From Candidatus Competibacteraceae bacterium (GTDB lineage Bacteria > Pseudomonadota > Gammaproteobacteria > Competibacterales > Competibacteraceae): a stretch of DNA of 5,332 nt. Where the stretch lies: contig JAGRHM010000732.1 of the NCBI GenBank assembly GCA_020445005.1, forward strand, positions 1 to 5,332. Direction: 5' to 3'. A program made the position numbers and the translations under genes. The notes beneath the pieces were generated by a model that searched no databases, was not told where the DNA came from, and saw only the letters and a program-made list of their open reading frames with translations. Below, one piece after another: positions 1-5,332 of the stretch. The first letter of the stretch is position 1; each line of letters starts with the position of its first letter.

Positions 1-350
1 GCGGCGGGTTGGCTGCAGCCGCCATTACGCTCATAGGGTGCGAGCCGGCGCTGGCGAAAACGGCCGGCGAACTCGGCGCGCATATCGCCAGTCAGGGCGA
101 CAACCTGGGCAAGGCGGTTTCAGCCATGAGCTACGTGATCGGAATGGGAGCCGGCGCCGCGACCGCCTTCAAATTCAAGGCGAATCGTGAGAATCCACAA
201 CACCATCCTATCAGTCACGCCCTGGGTTGGGCCATTGTCTGCGTGGGTTTGCTGTTTCTACCGCAAACCTTCAAAAATACGGGTGATACGTTCTACGGGA
301 CCGATGCGACGCAAAATGTATCGACAGGCATCACCACGATTGGCAACTGA
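1..350 (+). CDS. icmD: IcmD/DotP-like T4BSS membrane protein, 5' partial
   Basis: Small membrane component of a type IVB secretion/conjugation system, the IcmD/DotP (R64 TraR) type. The reading frame is open to the window edge (first full codon at base 3), so the true start lies upstream; the TTG at base 9 falls inside the hydrophobic leader and is unlikely to be the start. Visible in order: the end of a leader (AAAAITLIGC, then EPALA-K, a plausible signal peptidase site); a first hydrophobic segment at about 114-170 (AVSAMSYVIGMGAGAATAF); the motif KFKANRENP from base 171, which closely resembles the Lys-Phe-Lys-Ala...Asn-Pro linker I recall from Legionella IcmD; and a second hydrophobic segment at about 219-270 ending in LFLPQTF, then KNTGDTFYG. 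About 115 residues are visible, against roughly 130 for Legionella IcmD, so little is missing. Following icmJ and icmB match the Legionella order icmC-icmD-icmJ-icmB, which supports the call. Family membership is fairly sure; the precise function in the channel is not known. Confidence 0.82.
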   Translation, partial: GGLAAAAITLIGCEPALAKTAGELGAHIASQGDNLGKAVSAMSYVIGMGAGAATAFKFKANRENPQHHPISHALGWAIVCVGLLFLPQTFKNTGDTFYGTDATQNVSTGITTIGN

Positions 351-912
351 CGCTGAACAAAGAAATCCTTTGCTCGCGGGCCTGCTCGCCGATGCGCCAC
401 CCATTCTGACGCCGGCGCGGGTTTCCAGGGGTTCTCCGATTTGCTCTGAATGCGGTCTGGCAGACGGCGATTTGGAGGATTTCCTTTGGCTTGCCCCGCA
501 AGGACCTGTTTTGTGTCGAATCTGTGGCTTATGTCGAACGGCGGCCTGGGAGTCGCAGCGCGTGCGGTTGGCCTTGGTTCCTGAATGGGCGCAAAACGTC
601 TTAAACGGAATGGTGACTGTGATGACCGTGAATCTGATGCGAGTCCAGGCAGGCGAACCGGTCTCCAGCGGGATCGACTTAGCCTGGCAATCATATCTGT
701 TGGATCGGTTGCAGCAGCGTGCGGAAGCAACCCGGCAGATGCTGCAAGGGGCGGCCTCGCCCGCACGGTTGCGGCAAACCTTGCGGGCGCTACCCCCCGT
801 CACCCGAACCCGGGTCATGGTTGAACTAGCCGGATTGCGTTGTTTGCCCGAACCCGGCGATCCCGCGTTGGCGCGGTTCTTCAACCGTCGCTGTCGACTA
901 CCGACCCCCTAA
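304..912 (+). CDS. icmJ: IcmJ/DotN-like zinc-finger protein of the T4BSS
   Basis: Probable IcmJ/DotN (R64 TraT) homologue. In Legionella, DotN has an HNH-nuclease-like zinc-binding fold and sits in the DotL-DotM-DotN coupling complex that recruits substrates. With the ATG at 304 the protein has 202 residues (Legionella IcmJ about 208). Visible: a Cys-x-x-Cys pair (C47, C50), a second cluster C71-x-x-C74-x-x-C77 21 residues later, a conserved-looking LVPEWAQNVLNGM segment (about 91-103) where the family has LPEL.Q..LN, and a C-terminal helical region containing RALPP (161-165) and ending FFN. The start is uncertain: other in-frame choices are ATG 316, TTG 340 and TTG 370, and none has a strong ribosome binding site. 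ATG 304 is preferred on length and makes a 47-base overlap with icmD, suggesting translational coupling. The frame stays open upstream to 187, but that part is inside icmD coding sequence and is a shadow. Identity rests on position between icmD and icmB plus the cysteine pattern; sequence similarity is modest. Confidence 0.72.
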   Translation: MRRKMYRQASPRLATDAEQRNPLLAGLLADAPPILTPARVSRGSPICSECGLADGDLEDFLWLAPQGPVLCRICGLCRTAAWESQRVRLALVPEWAQNVLNGMVTVMTVNLMRVQAGEPVSSGIDLAWQSYLLDRLQQRAEATRQMLQGAASPARLRQTLRALPPVTRTRVMVELAGLRCLPEPGDPALARFFNRRCRLPTP

Positions 913-914
913 GC

Positions 915-919
915 TAAGG
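915..919 (+). promoter_or_regulatory. Ribosome binding site of icmB
   Basis: TAAGG matches the anti-Shine-Dalgarno complement and lies 7 bases before the GTG at 927. It sits in the 14-base gap between the icmJ stop and icmB and supports GTG as the real start. Confidence 0.65.
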
Positions 920-926
920 CTATCCT

Positions 927-3900
927 GTGGTTCGTTTTCTCGACGAGGTGCACAATCTGCTAGCGGAGACCTTTGGATGGGATGCCGAGGCGTACACCAG
1001 CCTGACCACGATCGAAGACGAGACCGCCTTTGTGACCAAAGCGGGTGGCTTGATGAGTGTGTTGCATCTGCGTGGACACCTGCGCGTGGTGGGCATCGAG
1101 GAGTTGTCCATATTGATTGATCAACTACTTTCCCTGCTGGGATCGGCGCTCGGAACCGGTCAAGGCCATATTGTCGATATTGTTTTTACCAGCGATCCTG
1201 CACGAACCGCAGAAACTATCGAACGATTACTGGAACCGGGCGCGCGCACCGCCGCGCGACTGGGTCTTGACCTGCGCGATGTGTTTGCCGAACGGGTGCG
1301 CCATTTGCCGGCTTATACCTGTGCGGAGGCGGTTTATCTCATTGTTTGGACCACGCTGGCCGGTTTGCCGCGCGCTACGCGCCGACAAGCCGCTCGCGAA
1401 TGGCGGCGCGCGTTCGCTCGCTGGCCCTTGCCATTTCCCCTGACGCGCGATCACCAAAATCCCTGTCTCTATAACCGCTATTTGACCGACCCGCATCGGT
1501 CCCTGGTGAAAACCTTGCAGGATGACCTGGGCGCAGCCGGTTTTGAATTGGACGTCTTGCCTGTGGTGACCGCCTGTCGATGGCTCAGGCAGGAAGCCGA
1601 TCCGGACTGGACGCCCGCCGAGTGGCGACCGTTACTGCCAGGTAACGGATTGCCGGCTCCCCGCGAACGGCCAAATGGCGGGATCGAAGCCGCCGGCGAT
1701 TGGTTTCCGGCCTTCGGCGGACAATTGTTCCCGCGCGGAATGCAGCTGCTTGACCACCGTACCGTACAAGTCGGTGACCGTCTCTACCAGCCGCTCATGG
1801 TCGATCTGCCACAATTGACTGAAATGCAGCGCTTTGAACGCCTCCTGGATCGTGTGCGCCAGCAACGCTTGCCGTGGCGAATGCTGGTGCGACTGAGCGG
1901 GGACGCCGGGGCTTGGCTGGTAGCCCGGCATCGGTGGACGAGCTTGTTGCACTTTGCAGGCGCTACCAACAAATTGATTGATGCGGCAGTGCAAGCGCTG
2001 CGCCGCCACTTGAATGAGGGAAACGTCGGGGTTCTGGCGCAAATGGCGTTGACCACATGGGTCAATACCTTGGAGGGGGCGCCAGCAGGGCGCACGCACC
2101 GCGAAGAACTACGTCGCCGGACCGCGTATTTGGCCGCGCACCTCCAGTCCTGGGGAGGGTGTACGGTTCGGCAAGCCACAGGCCATCCGGTGAAAGCCTG
2201 GGTGTCCACCTTGCCAGGAATCAGTCAGATGAACATCGCTACGCGCTACGCAGCCCCTCTGCGCGACTTGTTGCAAACCTTGCCGTTGTATCGACCCGCT
2301 TCGCTATGGCCAGTCGGCGCGGTCGTGTACCGTTCCCGCGATGGCCGGTTGTTTCCTTATCAACCTGGCTCGGAGCGGCAAGGAACCTGGAACGAACTGT
2401 ATTTTGCGCGTCCTGGCAGCGGCAAGTCCGTGACGATGAATGCCAATAATCTCGTCCTGATCCTGAGTCCGGGATTTCGCGCACTGCCGTTTGTGAGGGT
2501 CATCGATATTGGGCCGTCTTCCGAGGGATTGGTAGCCCTGGTGCGGGAAGCGCTTCCCCCCGCGCGACGTGGCGAGGCGCAGTTTCATGCGCTGCAAAAT
2601 ACGTCGGGCTGGGCCATCAACGCTTTGGATACCCCTCTCGGTCTGCGACATCCGCCACCACAAAAGCGCGCCTTTCTCGTCTCTCTGTTGAGCTTGTTGG
2701 CGACTGCTCCGGGCGCACATGATCCCCCCGATGGTTTATCCGATCTGGTCGGTCTGGTGCTCGATTTGGCCTATGAGCACTATAGTGATGCCCGGGCGCC
2801 GAAACCGTATGCGTTAGGGCAGGACTCAGCGGTTGATGCCGCGTTGAAGCAATACGGATGCACATTGCCAGATCGCCCGAGCTGGTGGGAGGTGGTCGAT
2901 GCGCTTTTTGCGGCGGGCGATATGTTTGCCGCCATTCGGGCGCAACGCTATGCGGCGCCCTTGTTGAGCGATCTGGTAGCTATCGCGCAAGCGCCTCAGG
3001 TGGCCGATTTGTACGGTGGCGACATGCGGTTGGAGAACACGGCGGAATCGCCCGTGCAGCTTTTCAATCGCCGGATATCAGCCGCAACGCGCGAATGGCC
3101 GCTGTTGGCCTATCCCACCCGCTTTGATCTCGGCAACGCCCGAGTCGCCAGTCTGGATCTGGCGGCATTGTGTGGCGATATGACCCCGGTCGGTCAGCGG
3201 CAAACCGCCATTGCCTTTCTCTTGGCCCGGCATGTCCTGGGCCGCGATCTGTTTCTGGACGACCAGACCCCGGGTTGGGCGCCGGTCCGTTATCGGGCGT
3301 GGCACCGTGACCGCGTGGAAGCGTTACTGGCGTATCCCAAGAAATTCTGCATCGACGAAAAGCATCGCTGCGGCCGCTTCCACGCGGTGGATGGGCAGAT
3401 TGTTCGCGATATGCGAGAGGGTCGGAAAAGCCATGTGCATATCGCGCTGGCGAGCCAGATTTTGGAAGACTTCACCGACGAAATGGCCGAGTTGGCGACC
3501 GCCATCTACATTATGGAGTATGCCAGCGACGACCAGGCGGAAGCCCTGCGCACGAAATTTTCGCTATCGGCTTCGGCGCTGGCCGAGTTACGCCTCCACG
3601 GCACGGGACCGACGCCGGCCGGCGCGCCGTTCCTGTGCGTGCTACGGACGAAGCGTGGGCTGATCACGCAGTTGTTGTATCTGACGACGGGTCCGATTGA
3701 ACTCTGGGCGCTGTCCACTACGGCGGAAGACCGCCTGGTCCGCGCCCGGTTATATCAGCGCTTCACGCCTCAAGTGGCCCGCGCGGCGCTGGCGCAGGCG
3801 TATCCCGGTGGGAGTATCAAAGCCGAATTGCAACGGCGGTTGGAGCATTCGGGCGAAGAAAACCTGGATCAAGAGGCCGTGCTGGCGGCGCTGGTTGAGG

Positions 3901-3983
3901 AAGTAGCCGCGATCGCAATGCGGGGGTGCGCGCCTGGCGGTTGCGCCGAGGGCGTGAACCGGGCAGAAACGCAAGGGGTGTAG
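927..3983 (+). CDS. icmB: IcmB/DotO (TraU-like) VirB4-family ATPase of the T4BSS
   Basis: Large cytoplasmic ATPase of the type IVB system. In Legionella, DotO forms the hexameric base of the inner-membrane complex, on which the DotB ATPase docks to power substrate or DNA transfer. The protein is 1018 residues, nearly the length of Legionella IcmB (about 1009). The start is GTG with a good ribosome binding site. The N-terminal half is the TraU/VirB4-type domain; residues 35-55 (FVTKAGGLMSVLHLRG...) resemble the early strand region of VirB4 proteins. The ATPase core starts near 475: P-loop PGSGKS at 496-501 (catalytic K500), then VIDIGPSS at 525-532, typical of this subfamily. Walker B is FCIDE at 807-811 with D810 and E811, followed by the VirB4-type ASQ motif at 842-844. 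GPIELW at 922-927 and STTAED at 930-935 are further subfamily hallmarks. No frameshift or missing motif is seen; the first glycine of a textbook Walker A is alanine (A494). It probably shares an operon with icmD and icmJ. Confidence in the family is very high. Confidence 0.95.
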   Translation: MVRFLDEVHNLLAETFGWDAEAYTSLTTIEDETAFVTKAGGLMSVLHLRGHLRVVGIEELSILIDQLLSLLGSALGTGQGHIVDIVFTSDPARTAETIERLLEPGARTAARLGLDLRDVFAERVRHLPAYTCAEAVYLIVWTTLAGLPRATRRQAAREWRRAFARWPLPFPLTRDHQNPCLYNRYLTDPHRSLVKTLQDDLGAAGFELDVLPVVTACRWLRQEADPDWTPAEWRPLLPGNGLPAPRERPNGGIEAAGDWFPAFGGQLFPRGMQLLDHRTVQVGDRLYQPLMVDLPQLTEMQRFERLLDRVRQQRLPWRMLVRLSGDAGAWLVARHRWTSLLHFAGATNKLIDAAVQALRRHLNEGNVGVLAQMALTTWVNTLEGAPAGRTHREELRRRTAYLAAHLQSWGGCTVRQATGHPVKAWVSTLPGISQMNIATRYAAPLRDLLQTLPLYRPASLWPVGAVVYRSRDGRLFPYQPGSERQGTWNELYFARPGSGKSVTMNANNLVLILSPGFRALPFVRVIDIGPSSEGLVALVREALPPARRGEAQFHALQNTSGWAINALDTPLGLRHPPPQKRAFLVSLLSLLATAPGAHDPPDGLSDLVGLVLDLAYEHYSDARAPKPYALGQDSAVDAALKQYGCTLPDRPSWWEVVDALFAAGDMFAAIRAQRYAAPLLSDLVAIAQAPQVADLYGGDMRLENTAESPVQLFNRRISAATREWPLLAYPTRFDLGNARVASLDLAALCGDMTPVGQRQTAIAFLLARHVLGRDLFLDDQTPGWAPVRYRAWHRDRVEALLAYPKKFCIDEKHRCGRFHAVDGQIVRDMREGRKSHVHIALASQILEDFTDEMAELATAIYIMEYASDDQAEALRTKFSLSASALAELRLHGTGPTPAGAPFLCVLRTKRGLITQLLYLTTGPIELWALSTTAEDRLVRARLYQRFTPQVARAALAQAYPGGSIKAELQRRLEHSGEENLDQEAVLAALVEEVAAIAMRGCAPGGCAEGVNRAETQGV

Positions 3984-3987
3984 CGGC

Positions 3988-4016
3988 TTGCGAGAATTAA
4001 TAATTTATAATATTAT
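3988..4016 (+). promoter_or_regulatory. Putative sigma-70-type promoter for dotD-dotC
   Basis: TTGCGA (3988-3993, 4 of 6 to the -35 consensus) and TATTAT (4011-4016, 5 of 6 to the -10 consensus) are separated by exactly 17 bases. A perfect TATAAT also lies at 4006-4011, but it has no well-spaced -35 box. The location just after the icmB stop and ahead of dotD, in the only intergenic gap, fits a second promoter inside the locus. An A/T-rich stretch yields such boxes by chance easily, so this is inference. Confidence 0.4.
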
Positions 4017-4019
4017 TAA
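3997..4019. repeat. 8-bp A/T-only inverted repeat, possible operator
   Basis: TTAATAAT (3997-4004) and its exact reverse complement ATTATTAA (4012-4019) flank a 7-base spacer, TTATAAT. The heptamer TTATTAA recurs as a direct copy at 4028-4034, 15 bases after the one at 4013. The repeat overlaps the putative -10 elements, so a dimeric regulator bound here could control dotD-dotC. It is too A/T-rich, and has no following T-run, to be a convincing intrinsic terminator. Confidence 0.5.
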
Positions 4020-4055
4020 AACAACTTTTATTAATGAATGATCGTCGACCGGTGC

Positions 4056-4062
4056 AGGAGGT
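4056..4062 (+). promoter_or_regulatory. Ribosome binding site that fixes the dotD start
   Basis: AGGAGGT is a near-perfect Shine-Dalgarno sequence 5 bases before the ATG at 4068. It decides in favour of this start over the in-frame ATG at 4038, which has only A/T-rich sequence upstream and would put 10 extra residues before the signal peptide. Confidence 0.85.
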
Positions 4063-4067
4063 GGTTC

Positions 4068-4580
4068 ATGAGCCGATGGAAACCGTGGGGGGTCGGGGTC
4101 GTTGTTCTTCTGCTTTCGGGCTGTGCGACCGATCCCGCGCCGACCCGGGCGAGTGACGACCCCCAGCGCCGCCAGTTGGCCGAAGCGGGGCAGCGCATTG
4201 CTCAAGCGCTGGAGACGCTGGCGGTGATCGAGCAAGCGGCTCATCCCATCGCGGCGCAAGCGATCGCTTCTCCCGCGCATGCGCCTGAGGCGCTCCGCGT
4301 GCGGGTAGCGGTGGACTATCAGGGCGATATTAAACCGTTCGTCCATCGGCTCGCCGAGGTGGTCGGCTATACGGTGAGAACCTATGGTCGGTCCAGCGTG
4401 CTGATCCCGGTGAATGTCCAAACGGCGGATCGCACGATTGGCGAACTGCTGGCGGATGCCGGTTGGCAGGCCAGCTGGCGCTGCCAGTTGGTGGTGCGAC
4501 CGGAGCAGCGGGTCGTGGATCTCTACTACGACCCGCGACGTCCCGCCCGCCGCACCGCGCGGACGTCCCGACGCGGTTGA
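4068..4580 (+). CDS. dotD: DotD (TraH-like) outer-membrane lipoprotein of the T4BSS
   Basis: A 170-residue lipoprotein of the DotD type (Legionella DotD about 163 residues; R64 TraH). In Legionella, DotD and DotC carry DotH to the outer membrane to form the core complex, and the DotD C-terminal domain has the fold of secretin N0 domains. Visible: a basic N-terminus (MSRWK), a short hydrophobic stretch at 8-16, and a perfect lipobox LSGC with C19 as the lipidated residue, followed by ATDP with no aspartate at +2, consistent with outer-membrane sorting. Residues 31-68 are Ala/Gln/Glu-rich and probably helical. About 77-155 matches the N0-like pattern (VRVAVDYQGDIKPFVHRLAE..., later TIGELLADAGW...). 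The last 14 residues form an Arg-rich tail that looks unstructured. The start is set by the strong ribosome binding site. dotC follows after 12 bases, so the two are probably translated from one mRNA. The call is strong because lipobox, length, domain and dotC neighbour all agree. Confidence 0.88.
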   Translation: MSRWKPWGVGVVVLLLSGCATDPAPTRASDDPQRRQLAEAGQRIAQALETLAVIEQAAHPIAAQAIASPAHAPEALRVRVAVDYQGDIKPFVHRLAEVVGYTVRTYGRSSVLIPVNVQTADRTIGELLADAGWQASWRCQLVVRPEQRVVDLYYDPRRPARRTARTSRRG

Positions 4581-4583
4581 GGG

Positions 4584-4588
4584 GGAGG
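4584..4588 (+). promoter_or_regulatory. Ribosome binding site of dotC
   Basis: GGAGG lies within a purine-rich run (4581-4590) that fills the short gap between the dotD stop and the ATG at 4593. The spacing of 4 bases is slightly tight, but this is the only good candidate and supports that ATG. Confidence 0.6.
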
Positions 4589-4592
4589 GGCC

Positions 4593-5332
4593 ATGCCGAA
4601 AGAAGGGCTTCAAGGTTTTCCGTCTGTTTTACGGAATCTGTGCGTGGTCCTGATGACCGGGAGCGTATTTTCGCTGGCGGCCGTGAGCGCGGCTGATCTA
4701 CGGGCCGATGCTATGGTGATGGAGGATACCGGTGAATTACGGCTCGAGGAGGTGAAAAGCGGCCGTTCGTTTCATGCGCCGAACGCGGTGGAGTCCCTGC
4801 GCGCCGAAGCCTTGCGGGAGAGTGGGCGTATTTACGGCGCCCGCGCCGGTTGGTATGCCCGGACGCGGGAAATCCATCGCATGCTGGAAGCGGACGCTGG
4901 GCGGCTGGATCGGCTCTTTCCCTTTGCGCCATTGCTTTTAGCCCATCATGTGACGCCGCCGGTCCTGCAGATGGCGCGGGACACCGTGCGCAAGTCGCAT
5001 GACGCGCAGCTGCGGTTTGCTGACGCCGTCTATGAAATTGTCGCTCCAGCCAAACTCTCCGTTACGCCCCCCGACTGGCGCACGTATCTCTTCGTGCAGG
5101 CGGCCCGTCCGCAACCGCCCGACGCTACGTTACAGCCCGATCGGGATCAGGCGGGAGAAGTAGCGGTGTGGGAGGCGGCGGTCGAACACGGATGGCATCA
5201 GGGCATTCGTCAGGCTAACCGGACCTTCGAGGTGCAGTTAAACCGGTTGGAGCGTGATCTGCGCGGCATGGCGTTGTATCGCGAATTGCTGGCGAAAGGC
5301 ATGGTGACCGCCCCGCGTCTGGCGGAACAATG
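4593..5332 (+). CDS. dotC: DotC (TraI-like) T4BSS core protein, 3' partial
   Basis: DotC homologue (R64 TraI), needed in Legionella together with DotD for outer-membrane placement of DotH. The first 246 residues are present; the family length is about 300, so 50-60 residues lie beyond the window. Family signatures, by recall of Legionella DotC: an RAEALRESGRIYGARAG helix (70-86), PPVLQMARDTV (122-132), TPPDWRTYLFV (158-168), P..TLQPDR (176-184), VWEAAVEHGWHQGIRQAN (192-209), and GMALYRELLAKGMV (225-238). All match in order and spacing. The N-terminus has a signal sequence: basic residues to R14, a hydrophobic core at about 15-31, and a likely signal peptidase I site after AVSA (31-34). The odd point is that no lipobox is visible; the only N-terminal cysteine, C17, is at the start of the hydrophobic core, whereas Legionella DotC is a lipoprotein. 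The gene lies 12 bases after dotD and is probably in the same operon. By analogy with dotD-dotC-dotB, a dotB ATPase gene may follow. Confidence 0.92.
   Translation, partial: MPKEGLQGFPSVLRNLCVVLMTGSVFSLAAVSAADLRADAMVMEDTGELRLEEVKSGRSFHAPNAVESLRAEALRESGRIYGARAGWYARTREIHRMLEADAGRLDRLFPFAPLLLAHHVTPPVLQMARDTVRKSHDAQLRFADAVYEIVAPAKLSVTPPDWRTYLFVQAARPQPPDATLQPDRDQAGEVAVWEAAVEHGWHQGIRQANRTFEVQLNRLERDLRGMALYRELLAKGMVTAPRLAEQ

Noticed and set aside
258..884. Long antisense open frame over icmJ (208 codons on the minus strand)
   Set aside because: It is the mirror of a GC-rich coding region, has no family features or hydrophobic pattern of its own, and overlaps a gene supported by context and cysteine motifs.
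4017..4031. IHF-type binding site in the A/T island
   Set aside because: The best alignment (around AAACAACTTTTA) has mismatches at core positions of the WATCAANNNNTTR consensus; the resemblance is what an A/T-rich sequence gives by chance.
3995..4035. Rho-independent terminator after icmB
   Set aside because: The only hairpin is made of A/T pairs alone and is not followed by a clean T-run, so it would be too weak to terminate.
4038..4067. Upstream ATG at 4038 as the dotD start
   Set aside because: It has no Shine-Dalgarno sequence and would put 10 extra residues before the signal peptide, whereas ATG 4068 has AGGAGGT 5 bases upstream and gives a normal lipoprotein leader.
4555..4590. GC-rich hairpin at the dotD end (CCGCG/CGCGG) as a terminator
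   Set aside because: The stem is only 5 bp, lies inside dotD and is followed by a G-rich run, not by T residues; dotC begins directly after it.
4005..4613. Antisense open frame over dotD (202 codons on the minus strand)
   Set aside because: It covers the well-supported dotD gene fully; its product is a low-complexity Arg/Pro/His-rich chain typical of antisense frames, and its 3' end runs into the A/T island.

Overview
The window is the inside of a type IVB secretion / IncI-type conjugation locus (Dot/Icm in Legionella and Coxiella, Tra of plasmids R64 and ColIb-P9). Five consecutive plus-strand genes cover nearly all of it: icmD/dotP (5' end cut off), icmJ/dotN, icmB/dotO, dotD, and dotC (3' end cut off). 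Gene identities rest on remembered family motifs, gene order and protein lengths; no database search was possible. GC content looks to be around 60% by eye. The genes resemble those of gammaproteobacteria, but the window does not fix the species or say whether it is a chromosome, an integrative element or a plasmid. No tRNA, rRNA, transposase, integrase or CRISPR array was seen.

Layout. Bases 1-350 encode the last part of a small membrane protein of the IcmD/DotP type. Its end overlaps the likely start of icmJ (about 304-912), a small cysteine-rich protein related to the DotN adaptor of the coupling complex. After 14 bases with a good ribosome binding site comes icmB/dotO (927-3983), a 1018-residue VirB4-like ATPase with a visible P-loop and Walker B motif. 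These three genes are tightly packed and probably co-transcribed.

Bases 3984-4067 form the only real intergenic gap. It holds a 27-base run of pure A/T with an 8-bp inverted repeat and promoter-like hexamers, so a second transcription unit probably begins here. That unit contains dotD (4068-4580), an outer-membrane lipoprotein with a secretin N0-like domain, then dotC (4593 to the window end), its usual partner.

How they work together. In characterised T4BSS, DotO is the cytoplasmic ATPase base of the inner-membrane channel, on which DotB docks. DotN belongs to the DotL coupling complex that recruits substrates. IcmD/DotP is a small inner-membrane or periplasmic component. DotC and DotD bring DotH to the outer membrane to build the core complex. 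The window thus encodes parts of both the energised inner-membrane side and the outer-membrane side. Points of interest are the dotO-dotD-dotC junction, the apparent lack of a lipobox in DotC, the A/T island before dotD, and a compact, cysteine-rich IcmJ.
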